NCBI RefSeq assembly: GCF_040802235.1
Contig: NC_133169.1
Location: 44,275,034-44,339,033 of the forward strand
Direction: 5' to 3'
DNA from: Manis javanica
Lineage: Eukaryota > Chordata > Mammalia > Pholidota > Manidae
Length of the DNA: 64,000 bases
The notes beneath the pieces are model-generated. The model was not told the DNA's origin. It saw nothing but the letters and a program-made list of their open reading frames with translations, and did not search any database. Shown piece after piece: positions 46,860 to 59,689 of the stretch (its first letter is position 1; each line of letters starts with the position of its first letter). Made by a program: the position numbers and the translations under genes.

Positions 46860-48940
46860 GTGGGACCCCTGGTACGAGGACATGGGAATGAGATTTGGGG
46901 ACACTGGTGGGTGACTTACAGGGCAGAATATCAGAGGAATGAGCTGTCCATGAAAAGAGATCTGGAAATCTTCAGATTTCTCTGCAGCTTTCCACAGTGT
47001 GTTCTGTTAACACTTGAAGAAACTACCCAATCTAAATGAAAATAAAACATAATCAAAAAGAAGAGGAAGATGTATTCACATTGTCAAGGAAGAGCGTCTG
47101 TACTCAATAGTCTTAGAACGGAAATGCTCATCATCTTGGAAGGAATTTTTTCAGTCACTAAAAGAATCAGATCTAGAATAAATACTGCACTGTTCCTGGA
47201 CAAAAATCTTGAAAGACCTAAAGCAAAAAGATGTTTCCAAAATCATAGTTATAAATCTAATCAATGATCAAGTATATTCATATGAACACAAAGTATCAGC
47301 ATCAAATTAGGTAAACTGCACAATATCTGGAATCCAATTAGGGATTAAAAGTCATGCACACACACACACAAAAAAAAAACAAAATGTCAAGAAATAAGAA
47401 GAAAAGTTCATCAAGACTGATTCAACTTAAGCAGATATTAGCATTAGCAGGCAAGCAAATGCAAGGAAATGCAGAAATATCTCTGGCATGTGTTTTGAAA
47501 GCAATGTGGATATATGGGGGATATAAAAAGACCTTTGGGTAACTTCTAAAGATTTTAAAAAATTCACTATGTGTGATAAAAATTATAGTGACTGGAATTA
47601 ATGATAGATTAGAAATTGGACATTAATTTATATGAAATCATAAAAAGTGAAACTATGGAAAGGAATACAGAAAGAATAAGAAATGTTATATACAAGGAGA
47701 GTATCAGTAAACAGGATATATCAAAGAGCCATCAGTACATTTAAATACCGTATCTACATAGGATAAGGGGATGATATCTCATGTCTTATATTTAAGTTTT
47801 TAGTGTATGGTATTAGACAGTAATCCAGTTTCCTTTTCTTACTTGTAACTGTCCAGTTTTCCCAATACCAGCTATTGAAGAGTCTCTTTTTACTCAATTG
47901 TACATTCTTGCCTCCTTTGTCATATATTTGTTGACCATACATTTGCGAGCTTATTTTTTCTGGGGTCTCCATTCTGCTCCATTGATCTATGGGTCCATTC
48001 TTCTTGTGTCAGCACCACACTGTTACGATTACTGTAGCTTGATATCAGGGAGCTCTATTTTTCTTTCCTAAGATTCCCTTGGCTATTTTGGATCTTTTGT
48101 AGTTCTAAATAAATTTTAGAATTATTCAATCTTGTTCACTGAAAAATGCCATAGGTATTTTGATAGAAATTATATTGAATCTGTAAATTGCTTTGGGAAA
48201 ACTGAATTTAAAAAATACATAAAAATAATCATCTATCACAATCAATTGAGACTTATTCCAGGGATTCAAGGACAGTATAATATTCATGTATCTATCACTG
48301 TGAAAAAACACATTAACAAAAGGAAGGATAAAAACTATGTGAACATCCCAATAGATGCCAAAAAGCATTTGACAGGATTCAACATCCATTCATGAAAAAC
48401 ACTTTCAACAAAGGGTTACAGAGAAAACATACTTCCAAATATTAAAAGCCATATAAATTAAAGCCAAAGCTAAAACCACACTCAGTGGTGAAAAGCTTTT
48501 CCTCTCAGATCAGGAACAAGACAGAGATGCCCACTCTCACAACTTTTATTCAGCATAGTACTGGAAGTCCTAGCCATGGCAGTCAGACATGTAAAATAAA
48601 TAAAAGGCATCCAAATTAGCAAGGAAGAAGTTAAACTGTCATTATTTGAAGATGACATGATATTATAGACAGAAAACCTAAAAGGTCCACAAAAACCTAT
48701 TAGAGCTAGTAACTGGATTTAGCAAAGTTGCAGGATACAAAATTAATATACAGAAATTTGTTGCATTGCTATGTATTTATAATTAACTAGCATAAACAGA
48801 AATCAGGAAAATATTGCATTGAAAATTGTATCCAAAAAGAATAAAACATGTAGGAATAAACCTAACCAAGGAGGTGAAAGACCTGTACTCTAAAAACTGT
48901 AAGACCCTGATGAAAGAAATTGAAGGAGACACAAATTGAT
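46860..48940 (+). mobile_element. Old L1 with an internal inversion
   Basis: About 46.86-47.73 kb resembles old L1 5' region/ORF1 in plus orientation. About 47754-48180 is ORF2 in minus orientation (KLDYCLIPYTK, WYWENWTVTSKK). About 48190-48940 is ORF2 reverse transcriptase in plus orientation (LIPGIQGQYNIH, IPIDAKKHL, then the region before and after the catalytic site). The two ORF2 parts abut at about 48185. It contains several stops and frameshifts and is not coding. It may be one rearranged element or two pieces. Confidence 0.72.
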
Positions 48941-49539
48941 GGGATTGTAAATTTTTTATAATTGATGAACCAATAATGATACATTAACAAAAACCTGCAT
49001 TTTACATAAGATTTTGCTCTTTGTATTTTACAGCTCTGTGAGTCTTAACAAGCTCATATGTCATGAATTCACTTGGCAGTATCATATAGAGTTTTTGACT
49101 TCCCTAAATCCCATTTCACCTATTAACCTAATTATTAAAAGTTATATTTTAGTGTTTTTTTGACCAGTTTTCATGTTTGATAAAGTTTAAGGAAAATTTA
49201 AAATATAGGATGAATGAATGATTCATAATTGCAAAGAGAGATAAAAGTTAATATACAATTTATCTGTTATAAAACTTACTAGATCTAAAGGAGAAAACTG
49301 GAAAGGTAAATATTTATCAAACAATAGCAGTCTTTAGGAGTAATGTTTCAGGAATGAGGGAATGTGTGTTTTTGGAGAGGAAAAACAATTATATTTTTTT
49401 CCATATTGAGATGATATACTGATTGTCACTTAGAAATAAATCACACCCTTAAAGTTGGAAATAGACAAGAAAACTAATCTGGAAGCATTGTCAACTCACC
49501 TCATCAAAGAGGAAATGCATTGAAATAATGATAATCTTC
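48941..49539. other. AT-rich intergenic DNA
   Basis: Between the L1 relic and the end of the minus-strand OR frame. Nothing recognised. Confidence 0.5.
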
Positions 49540-50484
49540 TTAATAAAACCTCATAGTTCTCTGTACAGCCTCCTTTATCTGCTGATTTCTAAGACTATAA
49601 ATAACAGGGTTCGAGAGGGGAGGGACTATACTGCAGAGCATGGATGTGACCGTGTCCTGAATTGTGGGCGGGGTGGAGCTTGGCTTCACACGCACGGCAG
49701 CGGCTGAGCTGTCAGACACTGTTACCACAAGGGTTTGAGGGACACAGGTAGAAAAGGCCTTTCCTCGCTCTCTTCCGGTTGGAGCCCTGAGCACAGTAGC
49801 AAATATGTGAACATAAGACACAGCGATGAAGGCAAAGCAGCCACCTGCAATCCCCACAGAACAGACAAAAATGGCGATTTCATTGCTGAAGGTGTCAGAG
49901 CAGGAGAGCCTCAGCAGGGAGGGGGTGTCACGGAAGAGCTGGTGGACCACGTTGGACTGACAGAAGGACGGCCAGAATGTGTTGCCAGTGTGGAACCCTG
50001 AGTTGACCACAGCACTGAGGATGGAGGCCACGGTCATCTGGACACAGACCCAAGGGCTCATGACTGCAGGGTAGCGGAGGGGCAGGCAGACGGCCACATA
50101 GCGGTCACAGGCCATGACGGTGAGACACAGCAGCTCTGGTAAAGTGAAGACCAGCACCAGGAAGATCTGAGCTGCACATCCAGGTACGGAGATCACCCCA
50201 TTGTCCAGCAGTAAGACGACACACGCCTTGGGCACAGTGACAGAAATGTAGCACATGTCCAGGACAGACAGATTCCTGAGGAAGAAGTACATGGGAGTGT
50301 GAAGACCCTGGTCAAAGGTGGTTACCGTGACGATCAGAAGGTTCCCCGTCAGGGTCGCCAAGTATATCAGTAGGAACAGCACGGCGTGCGAGGCTCTGAG
50401 CTCCAGCACATCTGAAAATCCCAGAAGCACGAATTCAGTCACCATGCTAGAGTCGGAGAGTGTTGGGTACTTTTCTTTGGACAT
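49540..50484 (-). CDS. Olfactory receptor, OR14-like, open but probably impaired
   Basis: A 314-aa OR frame without stops: PMYFFLRNLSVLDMCY, DRY in MACDRYVAVC, KAFSTCVPQ and NPVIYSLRN are present. Three changes suggest loss of function. Position 185 is Arg (CGT at 49932-49930) where Cys of FFCD is expected, removing the partner of Cys103 in the conserved disulfide. The N-terminus (SDSSMVTEF) lacks the usual N-glycosylation site. The TM6 end reads VVTVSDSSAAAV, less hydrophobic than in paralogues, and CVPH is CVPQ. One extra residue precedes RERGKAF. The reverse complement upstream reads tttttcatgctttag, a likely splice acceptor, so the start is MSKEKY or the in-frame M14. It could be an early pseudogene or a diverged receptor. 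Confidence 0.88.
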   Translation of the reverse strand: MSKEKYPTLSDSSMVTEFVLLGFSDVLELRASHAVLFLLIYLATLTGNLLIVTVTTFDQGLHTPMYFFLRNLSVLDMCYISVTVPKACVVLLLDNGVISVPGCAAQIFLVLVFTLPELLCLTVMACDRYVAVCLPLRYPAVMSPWVCVQMTVASILSAVVNSGFHTGNTFWPSFCQSNVVHQLFRDTPSLLRLSCSDTFSNEIAIFVCSVGIAGGCFAFIAVSYVHIFATVLRAPTGRERGKAFSTCVPQTLVVTVSDSSAAAVRVKPSSTPPTIQDTVTSMLCSIVPPLSNPVIYSLRNQQIKEAVQRTMRFY

Positions 50485-51289
50485 GAGTAGTCCCTAAAGC
50501 ATGAAAAATCAAAGGATGAAAACAATTAGACTATGTATGTTTATCAATTCCCATGTATCCAATTTTATTCTATCTGGTATTGAGTAGTATGAAAAAATAT
50601 TTTTTTCCTTCATTTTCCCTGCTTATGTGCCTTATTTCCTTGTTTGAAGTGAACAGAGTCTTTAAGAGTTTGTGCAACTATTTGCAAACCTGTTCATAAC
50701 TTACTATAAAATGAGTATGAGTATCAAAGGTTTGCCTGGAAGATTGAGTTAATATATGTCATTTCTATACATCCTGACTCATTAGAAGTATTTTATAAAT
50801 ATTTTCACGTGGTTAGTTTATGAAAAAAAAAAGAATCTGACTACAGATTGAAGGCTACTCTTTATTAGATACCTCAAAGCTAGACTTACAGTCACAATCC
50901 ATTCTCAGCATACCAGGCAGAAAAACATTTATGTCAACTTTTACCACTAGGGTTTTGAAACCCATTTCATTTGGAAATTTATCAAGAATTTTTCTAATAG
51001 TCTCCTCCTGACCAGCTACATATACTACTTTTTAGCAATTATTACCATGTTCTCTCTTTATTTTGATGTTTAAATCCTCATCTCTCACTTTCTTTTAAAA
51101 TGTTTTATGAACTTCTTTGTAGATTTTTTTCTGTTCCTTACCTCATATAGATCCAAAAATCAACTAAGTGAAAATTTAGAAATGCTTTTATTTGTTTAGA
51201 CTGCTATATTTAATCGAATTATTTATATATTATGCTTTTTAACACTCATAACTGAAAATTGAAAAGTTTATGTACTTTTAAAATGAAAA
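50485..51289. other. AT-rich intergenic DNA
   Basis: Upstream of the minus-strand OR frame. No promoter could be identified. Confidence 0.45.
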
Positions 51290-51490
51290 TACTGGTGAGT
51301 TAAAAAGCCTCATAGTTTTATTAAGCCGTGAACGTCTATTAAGTGCAAAGCTGAAGCACACATGTCTGAGCCAGTGCCACGCCCGCAGCCCAGCAGTTCT
51401 GCCAGGGCTCCTGACCCTGCGCAGCCAGATCGGGCCGCCATGATCCTTCGGACCCCATCTCGGATGGCTGGGTGCCGTGGGCGCCATGAA
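51290..51490 (-). other. CpG-rich islet with a polyadenylation signal
   Basis: An abrupt GC- and CpG-rich patch (about 51360-51490). On the minus strand a 69-codon frame (51487-51278) is followed within its end by aataaa near 51320. This could be the 3' end of a retrocopied host mRNA, but I do not recognise the gene and see no poly(A) or target duplication. Confidence 0.3.
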
Positions 51491-53609
51491 ATCCCTGTTT
51501 TGGGGTGACTATTCAGTCCGTGTGATCCAGAGCCGCAACGTCACTCCACTGATAACCAAGGTACTGAACGCTGAGTGGACCGTGAGAACTGTTCCCGACC
51601 ATTTTGTATATGGCCTTATATGTCCATACTCTTGGTCGCTGCCTGAAAACATGGGATGTCTTCAACTCAGGGATCTTTACTATAATCAAGATTTTAACCC
51701 ATCTCGTAGAGTAACATATCTGTTCCCCAGCCCAATTCAACATCAACATATCCATTAAAAAATTCTAAATTATTTTCTTACAGCATTTAAAGAATTTTGA
51801 TGCAAAATAATTCTTATATATTCACTCTTCTTTTCCCATTTATCTGCTAACTTTGGGAAAATGCAGCTCACCGTTTTTAAGGCTGTCACCACCTCTACGT
51901 TTATTCTCTTTCCTATTCCACTGATGGCAATTTTCCCCCTTGAGTGCTTTTATACTTTTGACACTTTATTGATAGTGTCATATGATCAATTTGGTTAAAA
52001 TGATTCCTAAAATATTTTTATGTAGCTCTGGCAAGGTTATGCCATTTTCATTCTGAAGATTGAGGTCTTTAAAAAACTGTTTAGTTTTTCTTCACAAAAG
52101 TTCAAATTTGTCCTGCTGCTATACTGTAGAAATGCAATGAGACTTCACAGTTGGAATGCAAAATCAAAAACCTTTTTTCTCCCACACTAATCAATCTTAG
52201 GTTTTAGATCGAATTTCCATGTGGCTGAATAGAAGAGCTGAAACTGTAGCGTTGGGGAAATGTGTCTTACATCCCAGCTCTTCTGAATACTTGCATTGCA
52301 GCTATGGGTTGGCTATCAAACACCTTTGAATCATAATTTTCTTGTATAGAAAATGATTTTACTTTTCCCATAAATTTAACACTTGTAAAATATTTAAAAT
52401 AAAAGAGGTCTACAAAATAACTGGTCAAGAAAAATGAACAAGAATAGCAAATCACTGAAAAAATTATTAAGCAAGCTGTCCCGTCAGCAATTTAAATTTT
52501 TGTATAGTACAATTTTGTTTGTATATACCAATTTTAAATCTATGTATATAGTACATAAAACTGTTTCCAAACAAAAAAAAAAGAAAAGGAAAACCTAGCA
52601 TTCTGACATTGCTAAAGAAACTTTCTCTTAAATAGAAACAGACTTATATAAAATGTCCGTATTTGATTTAGAGATTGAAAACTGAGACCATTAGTCTCCT
52701 GAGTGTTTTTCTGTTCAATTCTGCATTTTCTATTCTAATCTCATTTACAGACTTTCTCAAAAACAAGTGAGGAGTGCAGGAGAATCCAGGAGAAATTCAT
52801 GGAGAAAGGTGAATAGAGGGAAAAATAGATTAGTAACAACAGAGACTCACAAATTATTTTCTTAGATAGTATAAATAAGCCAGAATCTGAAGAAGATGCA
52901 AGGTTTCAGTCATTGGCAAGGATGAAGGTACATTTCCTTGAGATGACCGAGTTTCTGATAGGAATTGTTCTGTTTTATAACAAGATCCTCCATGTTTAAC
53001 TTAAAAGTGTGGGCTTGTCAGTGGCATTAGAGGAAACCCCTGGGAACACAGCTCTGAGCACGCATAATAGCAGGTGTCCAGGGGCAATGCAGGAGACAAT
53101 TGGTTTTAGAAAGTGAGGGAACCTGAACATATTGTAAATAAACTCAACTATTATGTATCAAGAAATACTAGGATACTTGAACCTGTCAACACACTGATAA
53201 AGATCAGAGACAATAATTTGAACAGGAGAGTCTTAGTTCCACTGACATTTTGAGGACTCCTAAGGTGAAATTTTGTGGGTCATGGAGACCAAGGAGCAGA
53301 GGAAATGTTCCAGCGTTCCAGCAGCCACCTCATGACCCCGCATGGAAGACAGATCCCGGGGAGGGCTGCCTCCAGGCTTCGTGCGGTGTGAGCACATTGA
53401 CCCCCGGATCCTCTTCTGCTCCTCCGGAAACCAGCCTCAGCTAGATTCCAGGAAAATGGTGCTCCTCACTCATCCTCAGGGTTTCTGCCTGAAGAATGGA
53501 GGCACTTTCACAAGCCAGGACCAAACTCACAGGATTTTTCTAATGGACAAAACAACCCAATTGAATTGTTCAATATGTCAGTGTTTTAAGCCAGCACGGG
53601 GGCCCCGGG
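51491..53609. other. Intergenic DNA, unassigned
   Basis: AT-rich to 53.2 kb. A more GC-rich portion at about 53270-53600 carries a 117-codon frame (53342-53695) with no family resemblance; its end runs into a MIR-like repeat, so it is unlikely to be a gene. Confidence 0.4.
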
Positions 53610-53770
53610 GCTCCGTGATCCATCATTTCATCACTTGCACCTCAGTTTCTTCATCTCATAAGTTTACAGGGTGCCCACCCTTGTTGGCCTCTTGAAATCT
53701 TGACACAATGTAATATATACAGAATTCAGATTAGTAACTAACACATGGTACATGTTAGAATATGATAATC
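53610..53770 (+). repeat. MIR SINE fragment
   Basis: Shows cacctcagtttcttcatct followed after a gap by tatacagaattcag...cacatggtacatgttaga, matching the order of the MIR 3' half. Ancient. Confidence 0.6.
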
Positions 53771-55439
53771 TGTTTAGTCTTCACAACTAGATTATTAGTG
53801 GATCACTGGGATCTTGTCAGGAAAGTGGAAGCATTTTCCCAAGTTCTCAGAAAAGCTACTTACATTTCTGTTACAGATGCGAGCTAAATGCACCAGTGCT
53901 AAGACAACATGCTCTATGTAATATTTATATTGAATTTTGGCACACTGTTGATATGTTTGGGTATATATATATTGTATCATAAGAGTGTTACATTTTATGT
54001 GCTAGTGAGGGCTATGAGGATTGTTTTTTTCATCTCAGAAAAGAAAATGGGACAAAGCAAACACATACTCTTAAATATAAAAAGGGAATCCAATAAAGAT
54101 TTTCCACACATATAAAACCAAGCTCATCAAAAAGAATCTCTAAACTTAAAATCCAAAATGAAAAAAAGAAGAAAAGGAAGTAAAGTAAAAGAAAAATAAT
54201 TACTGCATATTGAAAAAGATTCTTAATAAAATAAAGTAAATTCAAAAAAATAAACAGTTTCAAAAATAGAAAGGTTAAAACAACTGGATTTTGAGTTTTC
54301 TTTTAAAAAAGATTGAGAAAAAAATAGTAAAGACAGTAGTTGAATGTGCATCAGTGAAAACTAATTTAGCAAGTGGAAGTTAAAGTCAAAGCATATGCCC
54401 TGAATATCATGAGAAAGAAAAAATATGTGTGTATAAAATTTAAAAATGAAAAAATACATAGAGAAAATTATGCAATAATAAAGCATCTGTCCCATAAAAC
54501 AAAACAAAACCCCACTAATTTGAATGATTTGCAGTGCTGGCCAGTGTCAGTTGTGTGAATATCTTCACTATCACTAGATTCACTGACCCTGGAGTTGCCA
54601 AAGAGTGACCGCAAGCACCCCCAGCAGCCAGGGCAGCCTGCTCAGCACACCACATGCGACATTCACAGCAGGAGCAAAGAAGACAGGCTAACATGACAAA
54701 ATGGTAAAAACGATTTCTGAGATAAAAGGAGAACTTGTCTTCAAAGTCACAGAGGTAATCAAGGAACTGGGCTAGCTAAATCACACAGAATTTTTTTTAA
54801 AATCAAACTTTGCATGTCATAATAACTGTTATGTAAATTAGTAAATGGTAAAGTATGTAACAGTATGTTATGTAGTAACAGTAAAGAACACAGAATCTAT
54901 GAGAAAAGAAACAAAATGCATATAAACAAGCTGGATTTGCATCCAATATTATATTAGGCACATTGGATTCTAGAAAGTAGGTAGATTACCAATTCTTTAA
55001 GGTAGTAGTGAGAAAGTAAAGAATTAAAATATGAGGCATACAAAATGTTAAATGGATTACCACACACAACATTCTAAATTTATTACTGTAGTATTTACAC
55101 TAGTAAAGAAATAATGTATTGGTTGATATTTGTTTTATAAGAAAGTAAGTTATGTATAGAAACAAGTTAAACTTCTAGTCACACTTAATGTTTCATATAG
55201 ATTTGTATATGTAGCATATTTGTAAAATATGGTACTAAAATCCTGAATCACTGTAAAAATGGGGGAGCATAGGAAACAAAAACAAAATGCAGCATATTTC
55301 CTTCTGAGGAAAAGATGTGTGTGTATGTGTTTCTGTCTTGCCATGACAAATAAGATTGTAAGTTAAATGGACATCTTCCAAACCCAATAAAAATAAAGAA
55401 TTGTAGGCAACACAGATTCAATTATTCAAATAAAAAGTA
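53771..55439. other. AT-rich intergenic DNA
   Basis: No gene recognised. A slightly GC-rich patch near 54580-54660 is unassigned. Confidence 0.45.
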
Positions 55440-55645
55440 ACACTTTCATGAAAACTGAACAAGATGAAAGTACAGCACAGAGAATACAGTCAAAATTCTG
55501 TAACGCCTTTCTATGTTGACAGGTAGCACCTCCAGTAATTAAGTAGAGCATTTAATAATGTAGATAACTCTCAAACTACCGTTTTGCATGCTTGAAACTA
55601 ATATTACATTGTATGTTATTATACTTCAAAATAAATAAATAAACA
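55440..55645 (+). mobile_element. L1 3' end
   Basis: The series gatgaaagtacagcacagag, ctttctatgttgacaggtag, gcatttaataatgtagataac, tgaaactaatattacattgt and tatacttcaaaataaataaa is the laurasiatherian-type L1 3' UTR ending in an A-rich tail. Confidence 0.8.
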
Positions 55646-56299
55646 AAGAATGTTAAACAAATGCAAATGAAATAGTAAAAACATGCAAAAATGGATCAAA
55701 ATGTATAAATGTGACCATGGAAGACTGAATTTGATTGAAAGGTATCAGCATACTGATCAAATTAGTATGATCTAAATACACATTACGTATGGAAGGTGTA
55801 CTTAAAAATAGATATCCAAGCGCATTCTGGGTGTTGGATAAAGTAAAGGACTGAGTCATGATGTAGCATTTAGTGGAATATAAGCCAAAACACTGAAACA
55901 GAAACACATTGGAGGGGAGTTAAATTGAGGAGAATTTTCTGAGAAGGTACAGTTTTTGTAGAGAGAATATATTCTTTAAAGTATTGGTAAAGAATGTAAT
56001 CCGGAAAGAGAAGTAGAGTTTGTTAGGATTCTTAAAGAATGTGTTGCTGTGTCACCAAAGAGGATGAGATCCCAGAGGCCTGGAGTCCAGACAGTACGAT
56101 GGAGCAAGGCAAAGATGTTTGGAGCGGCAGGCTAGGGTGGACACTAAAGGGCTCATTCTAGGCAATAGCTATTTCTACTGCATAAGGTTAAAGATTAAGT
56201 GAGAAAATCCCAGTGAAGCATCATAACAGGAACAATGAAATCAATTAAAGATACCTACTAAGACTTCAATCAGGTAGCTACTAATTAGAGTAAATCATA
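55646..56299. other. Intergenic DNA
   Basis: AT-rich, nothing recognised. Confidence 0.45.
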
Positions 56300-57135
56300 T
56301 CTTTCCTCTAACCCAAGGACAACCAATTGAAAAAGAGTACAAAAAGAAGCCTCCTGCAAAAAGAAACATCATATAATACATAGAAATAAATGTCCCCAAA
56401 ATGTGCAACTTCAATAACGTAACATTTTCCAAACTCCTCAAAAGGACATAAAAATGTTGAATGGAAGTCTCAGCATAGTAAGCATAAAGAGCTAAGATTT
56501 TATTCAAAATAACTGATAATCTAAAAGCAATCCCAATAGGACCTTTTACTGTTCTTATAATCATGGTTGTGTTATTCCTGGAAGTTTCTCAAAGAATTAA
56601 ATACAGAGCTATCAAATGATCCAGCAATTCCACTTCTGGGTATGTGGCAAAAGGAAATAAAAACAGGATCTCAAGGAGATATCTGTCCTATCACGTTTCT
56701 TTCCACATCACACACAATAGCCAAAATATGGAAACAACCTCAGTGTCCCACAGTGGATAAATGGTGGAAGGTTATGTTTTATATACATGCTAAAGGAACA
56801 TTTTCCAGCTTTTATAATGAAGGAAACGTCCAACTATCACAACATGAATCGTCTTAAAAGCATTATCTTAATGGAAATAATTCATACAAAGAAATGTAAA
56901 GAATCTAAAAAATCTGAATATGTAAGAATAGAGAGTAAAATGGTGGTTATAATTTGGGAGGAAATGGCAATTATTGGTCAAAGAGTACAAAGTTCTGTTT
57001 AGAAGATGAGTATGTCAGATATCTAATGTACAGCTTGGTGATTTTTGATAATATAATGTATTGCGTGCTTAATGGTTGCTGAGAGAGAATATCTTAAATG
57101 TTCTCACAAGAAAAAGTAATGATAATAATGCAATT
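56300..57135 (+). mobile_element. Old L1 C-terminus and 3' UTR, plus strand
   Basis: Decayed ORF2 end (a frame at 56567-56857 shows DPAIPLLGMWQ, AKIWKQPQCP, DKWWKVM) followed by an old L1 3' UTR (ttgctgagagagaatatctt, ttctcacaagaaaaag). It ends abruptly where an LTR begins, and a matching L1 terminal segment resumes at 58400. Confidence 0.78.
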
Positions 57136-58395
57136 GTTAGCCAGAAAAAATAGATGTGAGTGGGTGGAAGGAGAATAAAGCCAGTAAGGACCACAAAAGG
57201 GACTCAGAGAGTTAACCAGACAAAATAAGAGAGCCAGAAAGGACTCAAGAGTTAATAATTTAATTTGTTGCAGTTTCACAGGCCAGGAGAGACTTGGAAT
57301 GTCTGCTTAGTTCCCCAGGTAAAAAAAAGTCAATCATGGACTTCTTTACCCTGCATCTCATGATGTAGGGCAGGGAAATGAGACAAGGGTCATGCCATTG
57401 TAAACTCTGCTTAGCCTGCAAAAAAGGCCCTGCTTATTCTTTGACTTAATTTATATGCAGTTCTTCCCCTTCCTCCAGCCTCTAGTCAAGTAGCTTTATA
57501 ACCAGGGCAGGAGACAGACCTTGAAAGTGTAAATAAACCTGTCTGGATAAAAAATGCTGAAGTCCTGAAGCAACATAGTCACCTACACAACCCTATTCTT
57601 AAGACAAACATCAAAGGAATTATAAATCACCTGTATACATCATCCCTCATGATGACCACTACCCAAAAAGGCCCTGTAAAACCCCAGGCCCTAAATTCAT
57701 AGGTGTTCCCCTTCTCTGAGGTTTTGCAAACTCCCCTTTCTTGGAGTGTGTAATTTTAAAGATTTCTTACTGCTCAAATTATTACATTTTGTCTCTGTGC
57801 TCCTCAGTGGTGTCTTTGTCACTCTGCTATTTCATTCTGTTTTCCAGACTTTAAGCACAAGTGGTCACTCTCTCTGTCCTGCTTCAGACAAGTAGGGAGG
57901 AGCTCCTGAGAGCTCTGATGTGGGCTTGCAAGTTCCCGTTGCCTGAGTGACCTGGATGCATCCGCAGCTGTACCATCATGCTCTCCAGCAGCCTGCCTGA
58001 AAATCTCCTTTCTTTGGGAAGTTCCCAGAACATAATTTCACTCCATCCAGTGCTCTGTGACTCCCCCAAATCCTGGATGGTAGGGACTCAGTTCCCATAC
58101 CACGCAGATTCAAGGTGACCCTGGCTTTAGGCATTGCCAAGTGATTTGTCCAATGCCGAGCAGGACTTCAATGCACTTCCCTTCCCTCCCTCTGTTTTCC
58201 CTTCCTTTCTGCTTTTTTCAAGTAAACCTGCCTATATCACCCTTGACTCTGGGCTGCTCTTCCCTTAGAATGCATACAAATAAATTTTTTGCTACTCTTC
58301 ACTGCTGTGCCTCTGCCCTGCAATTCTTTGTTGTGGTGGGGACAAGGACCGAGGAGAACACACCCCGCCCCCAGAACGACCACAGCGTTGTTAGC
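57136..58395 (+). mobile_element. Solo-type LTR, class I-like, inserted in an L1
   Basis: Related to the LTR at 20700-21780 over its 3' half. It ends with a caattctttgttgtggtggg / acaaggaccgagg stretch as at an LTR end. No internal genes. Flanked on both sides by L1 3' UTR sequence. Edges approximate; old. Confidence 0.55.
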
Positions 58396-58399
58396 TAAC

Positions 58400-58512
58400 G
58401 TTCTGGAGGTACTTGTACGGTGTTATATGAGTATCAGAACATTGTACACCTTAAATTTATACAGTGCTATATTATATGTCAACATTATCTCAATAAAGTT
58501 GGAAAAAAAAAT
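58400..58512 (+). mobile_element. L1 terminal 3' UTR segment
   Basis: Shows acattgtacaccttaaattt, tatatgtcaacattatctc and aataaagttgg plus an A-run: the final part of an L1 3' UTR. Probably the rest of the L1 interrupted at 57135. Confidence 0.7.
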
Positions 58513-59089
58513 TTATTTTTTCCTGAAGGTTGAGATTTTTATTTAAAAGAGAAACTACTGAAATTGTTAAATTCTACTGTATTCTTTCTATACTTGTACA
58601 TCATTAAAGAAAATTCAGTGATCATCTTACTTGACTCCAAGTAAATGATAATTTTATGTTTTCATTCAAATTTCATATACATTTTTAATTTATTCTTATA
58701 GCCACATATTTTTTCATGATGTATCTAGGTATGTATAATACTTGTCATATTTTGAGAAATATATCTGAATATGCTTCATTGTATTCATTTAGTTTCATTT
58801 TTCAAACATAATAATTCCATTTTATGCTTGATATTTCTGTTTCCAAACTGATCATTTGATTTTTAATCATTTTTTTCTCTCTTATTTTTCTCAATATTTT
58901 TGAGCCTCTTTTTCTTGTCCAGTTTTAGATGCCTATTCTTCCTTTCTTCTTAAGATAATTTGAAATTTTATCTTTCTATTCTAATATTTGCTGGGTCAAT
59001 ACTAGTCTCTATTTTTGTTTTACATTTCTCCTTGGATATCTCATGTTTGATATTTGAATGTTTCACAGATGTCATATCTTACTGCAATT
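58513..59089. other. AT-rich intergenic DNA
   Basis: T-rich; may include decayed minus-strand L1 sequence, not callable. Confidence 0.35.
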
Positions 59090-59530
59090 CTTAAAGGAAG
59101 ATATCTTACATTTGCAAAAACATGTATGGACCTAGAGAGTATTATGCTCAGTGAAACTAGCCAGACAAAGACAAATACCATATAACTTTGCTTACATGTA
59201 GAATCAAAACAAAAAGAACAATGGCATCAATAGAAACTGAGAAAACACTGGTGGTTACCATGGTGGAGGGCTTTGGGTGGGTGAGTGAAATAAGTAAAGG
59301 GGATAAAGAGGCATAAAATCTCAGTCACAGTATAAATTAATCACAAGGATGAAAGTACAGCATAGAGTGTACTGTAGTTCTGTAACATCTTTCCATGTTA
59401 GCAAATAGTAACTACACTAATTGGGGTGAGCATTTAATAATGGAGATAACTGTCAAATCACTATGTCATTTACTTGAAAACAATTTATTGTGAATATCAA
59501 CTATACTTCAATGTAAATAAATAATATCAA
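59090..59530 (+). mobile_element. L1 3' end
   Basis: Begins near acatgtatggacctagagag, continues through ctcagtgaaactagccagac, tggtggttaccatggtggag, atgaaagtacagcatagagt and ends atcaactatacttcaatgta. A 5'-truncated L1. Confidence 0.85.
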
Positions 59531-59689
59531 AAAAGAAAAAAGAAAACAACTTTCAGTATTTTTAAAAATACTAAAAAGTTTTAACTTTTCTATTGTTTTT
59601 ACTATGCTTTGTGTCCCATATCCTTCTAAATTCTTAATTTTGATATATGATGTTGACTAAAAAGGAATATTTTATATTTCAAATTAGTA

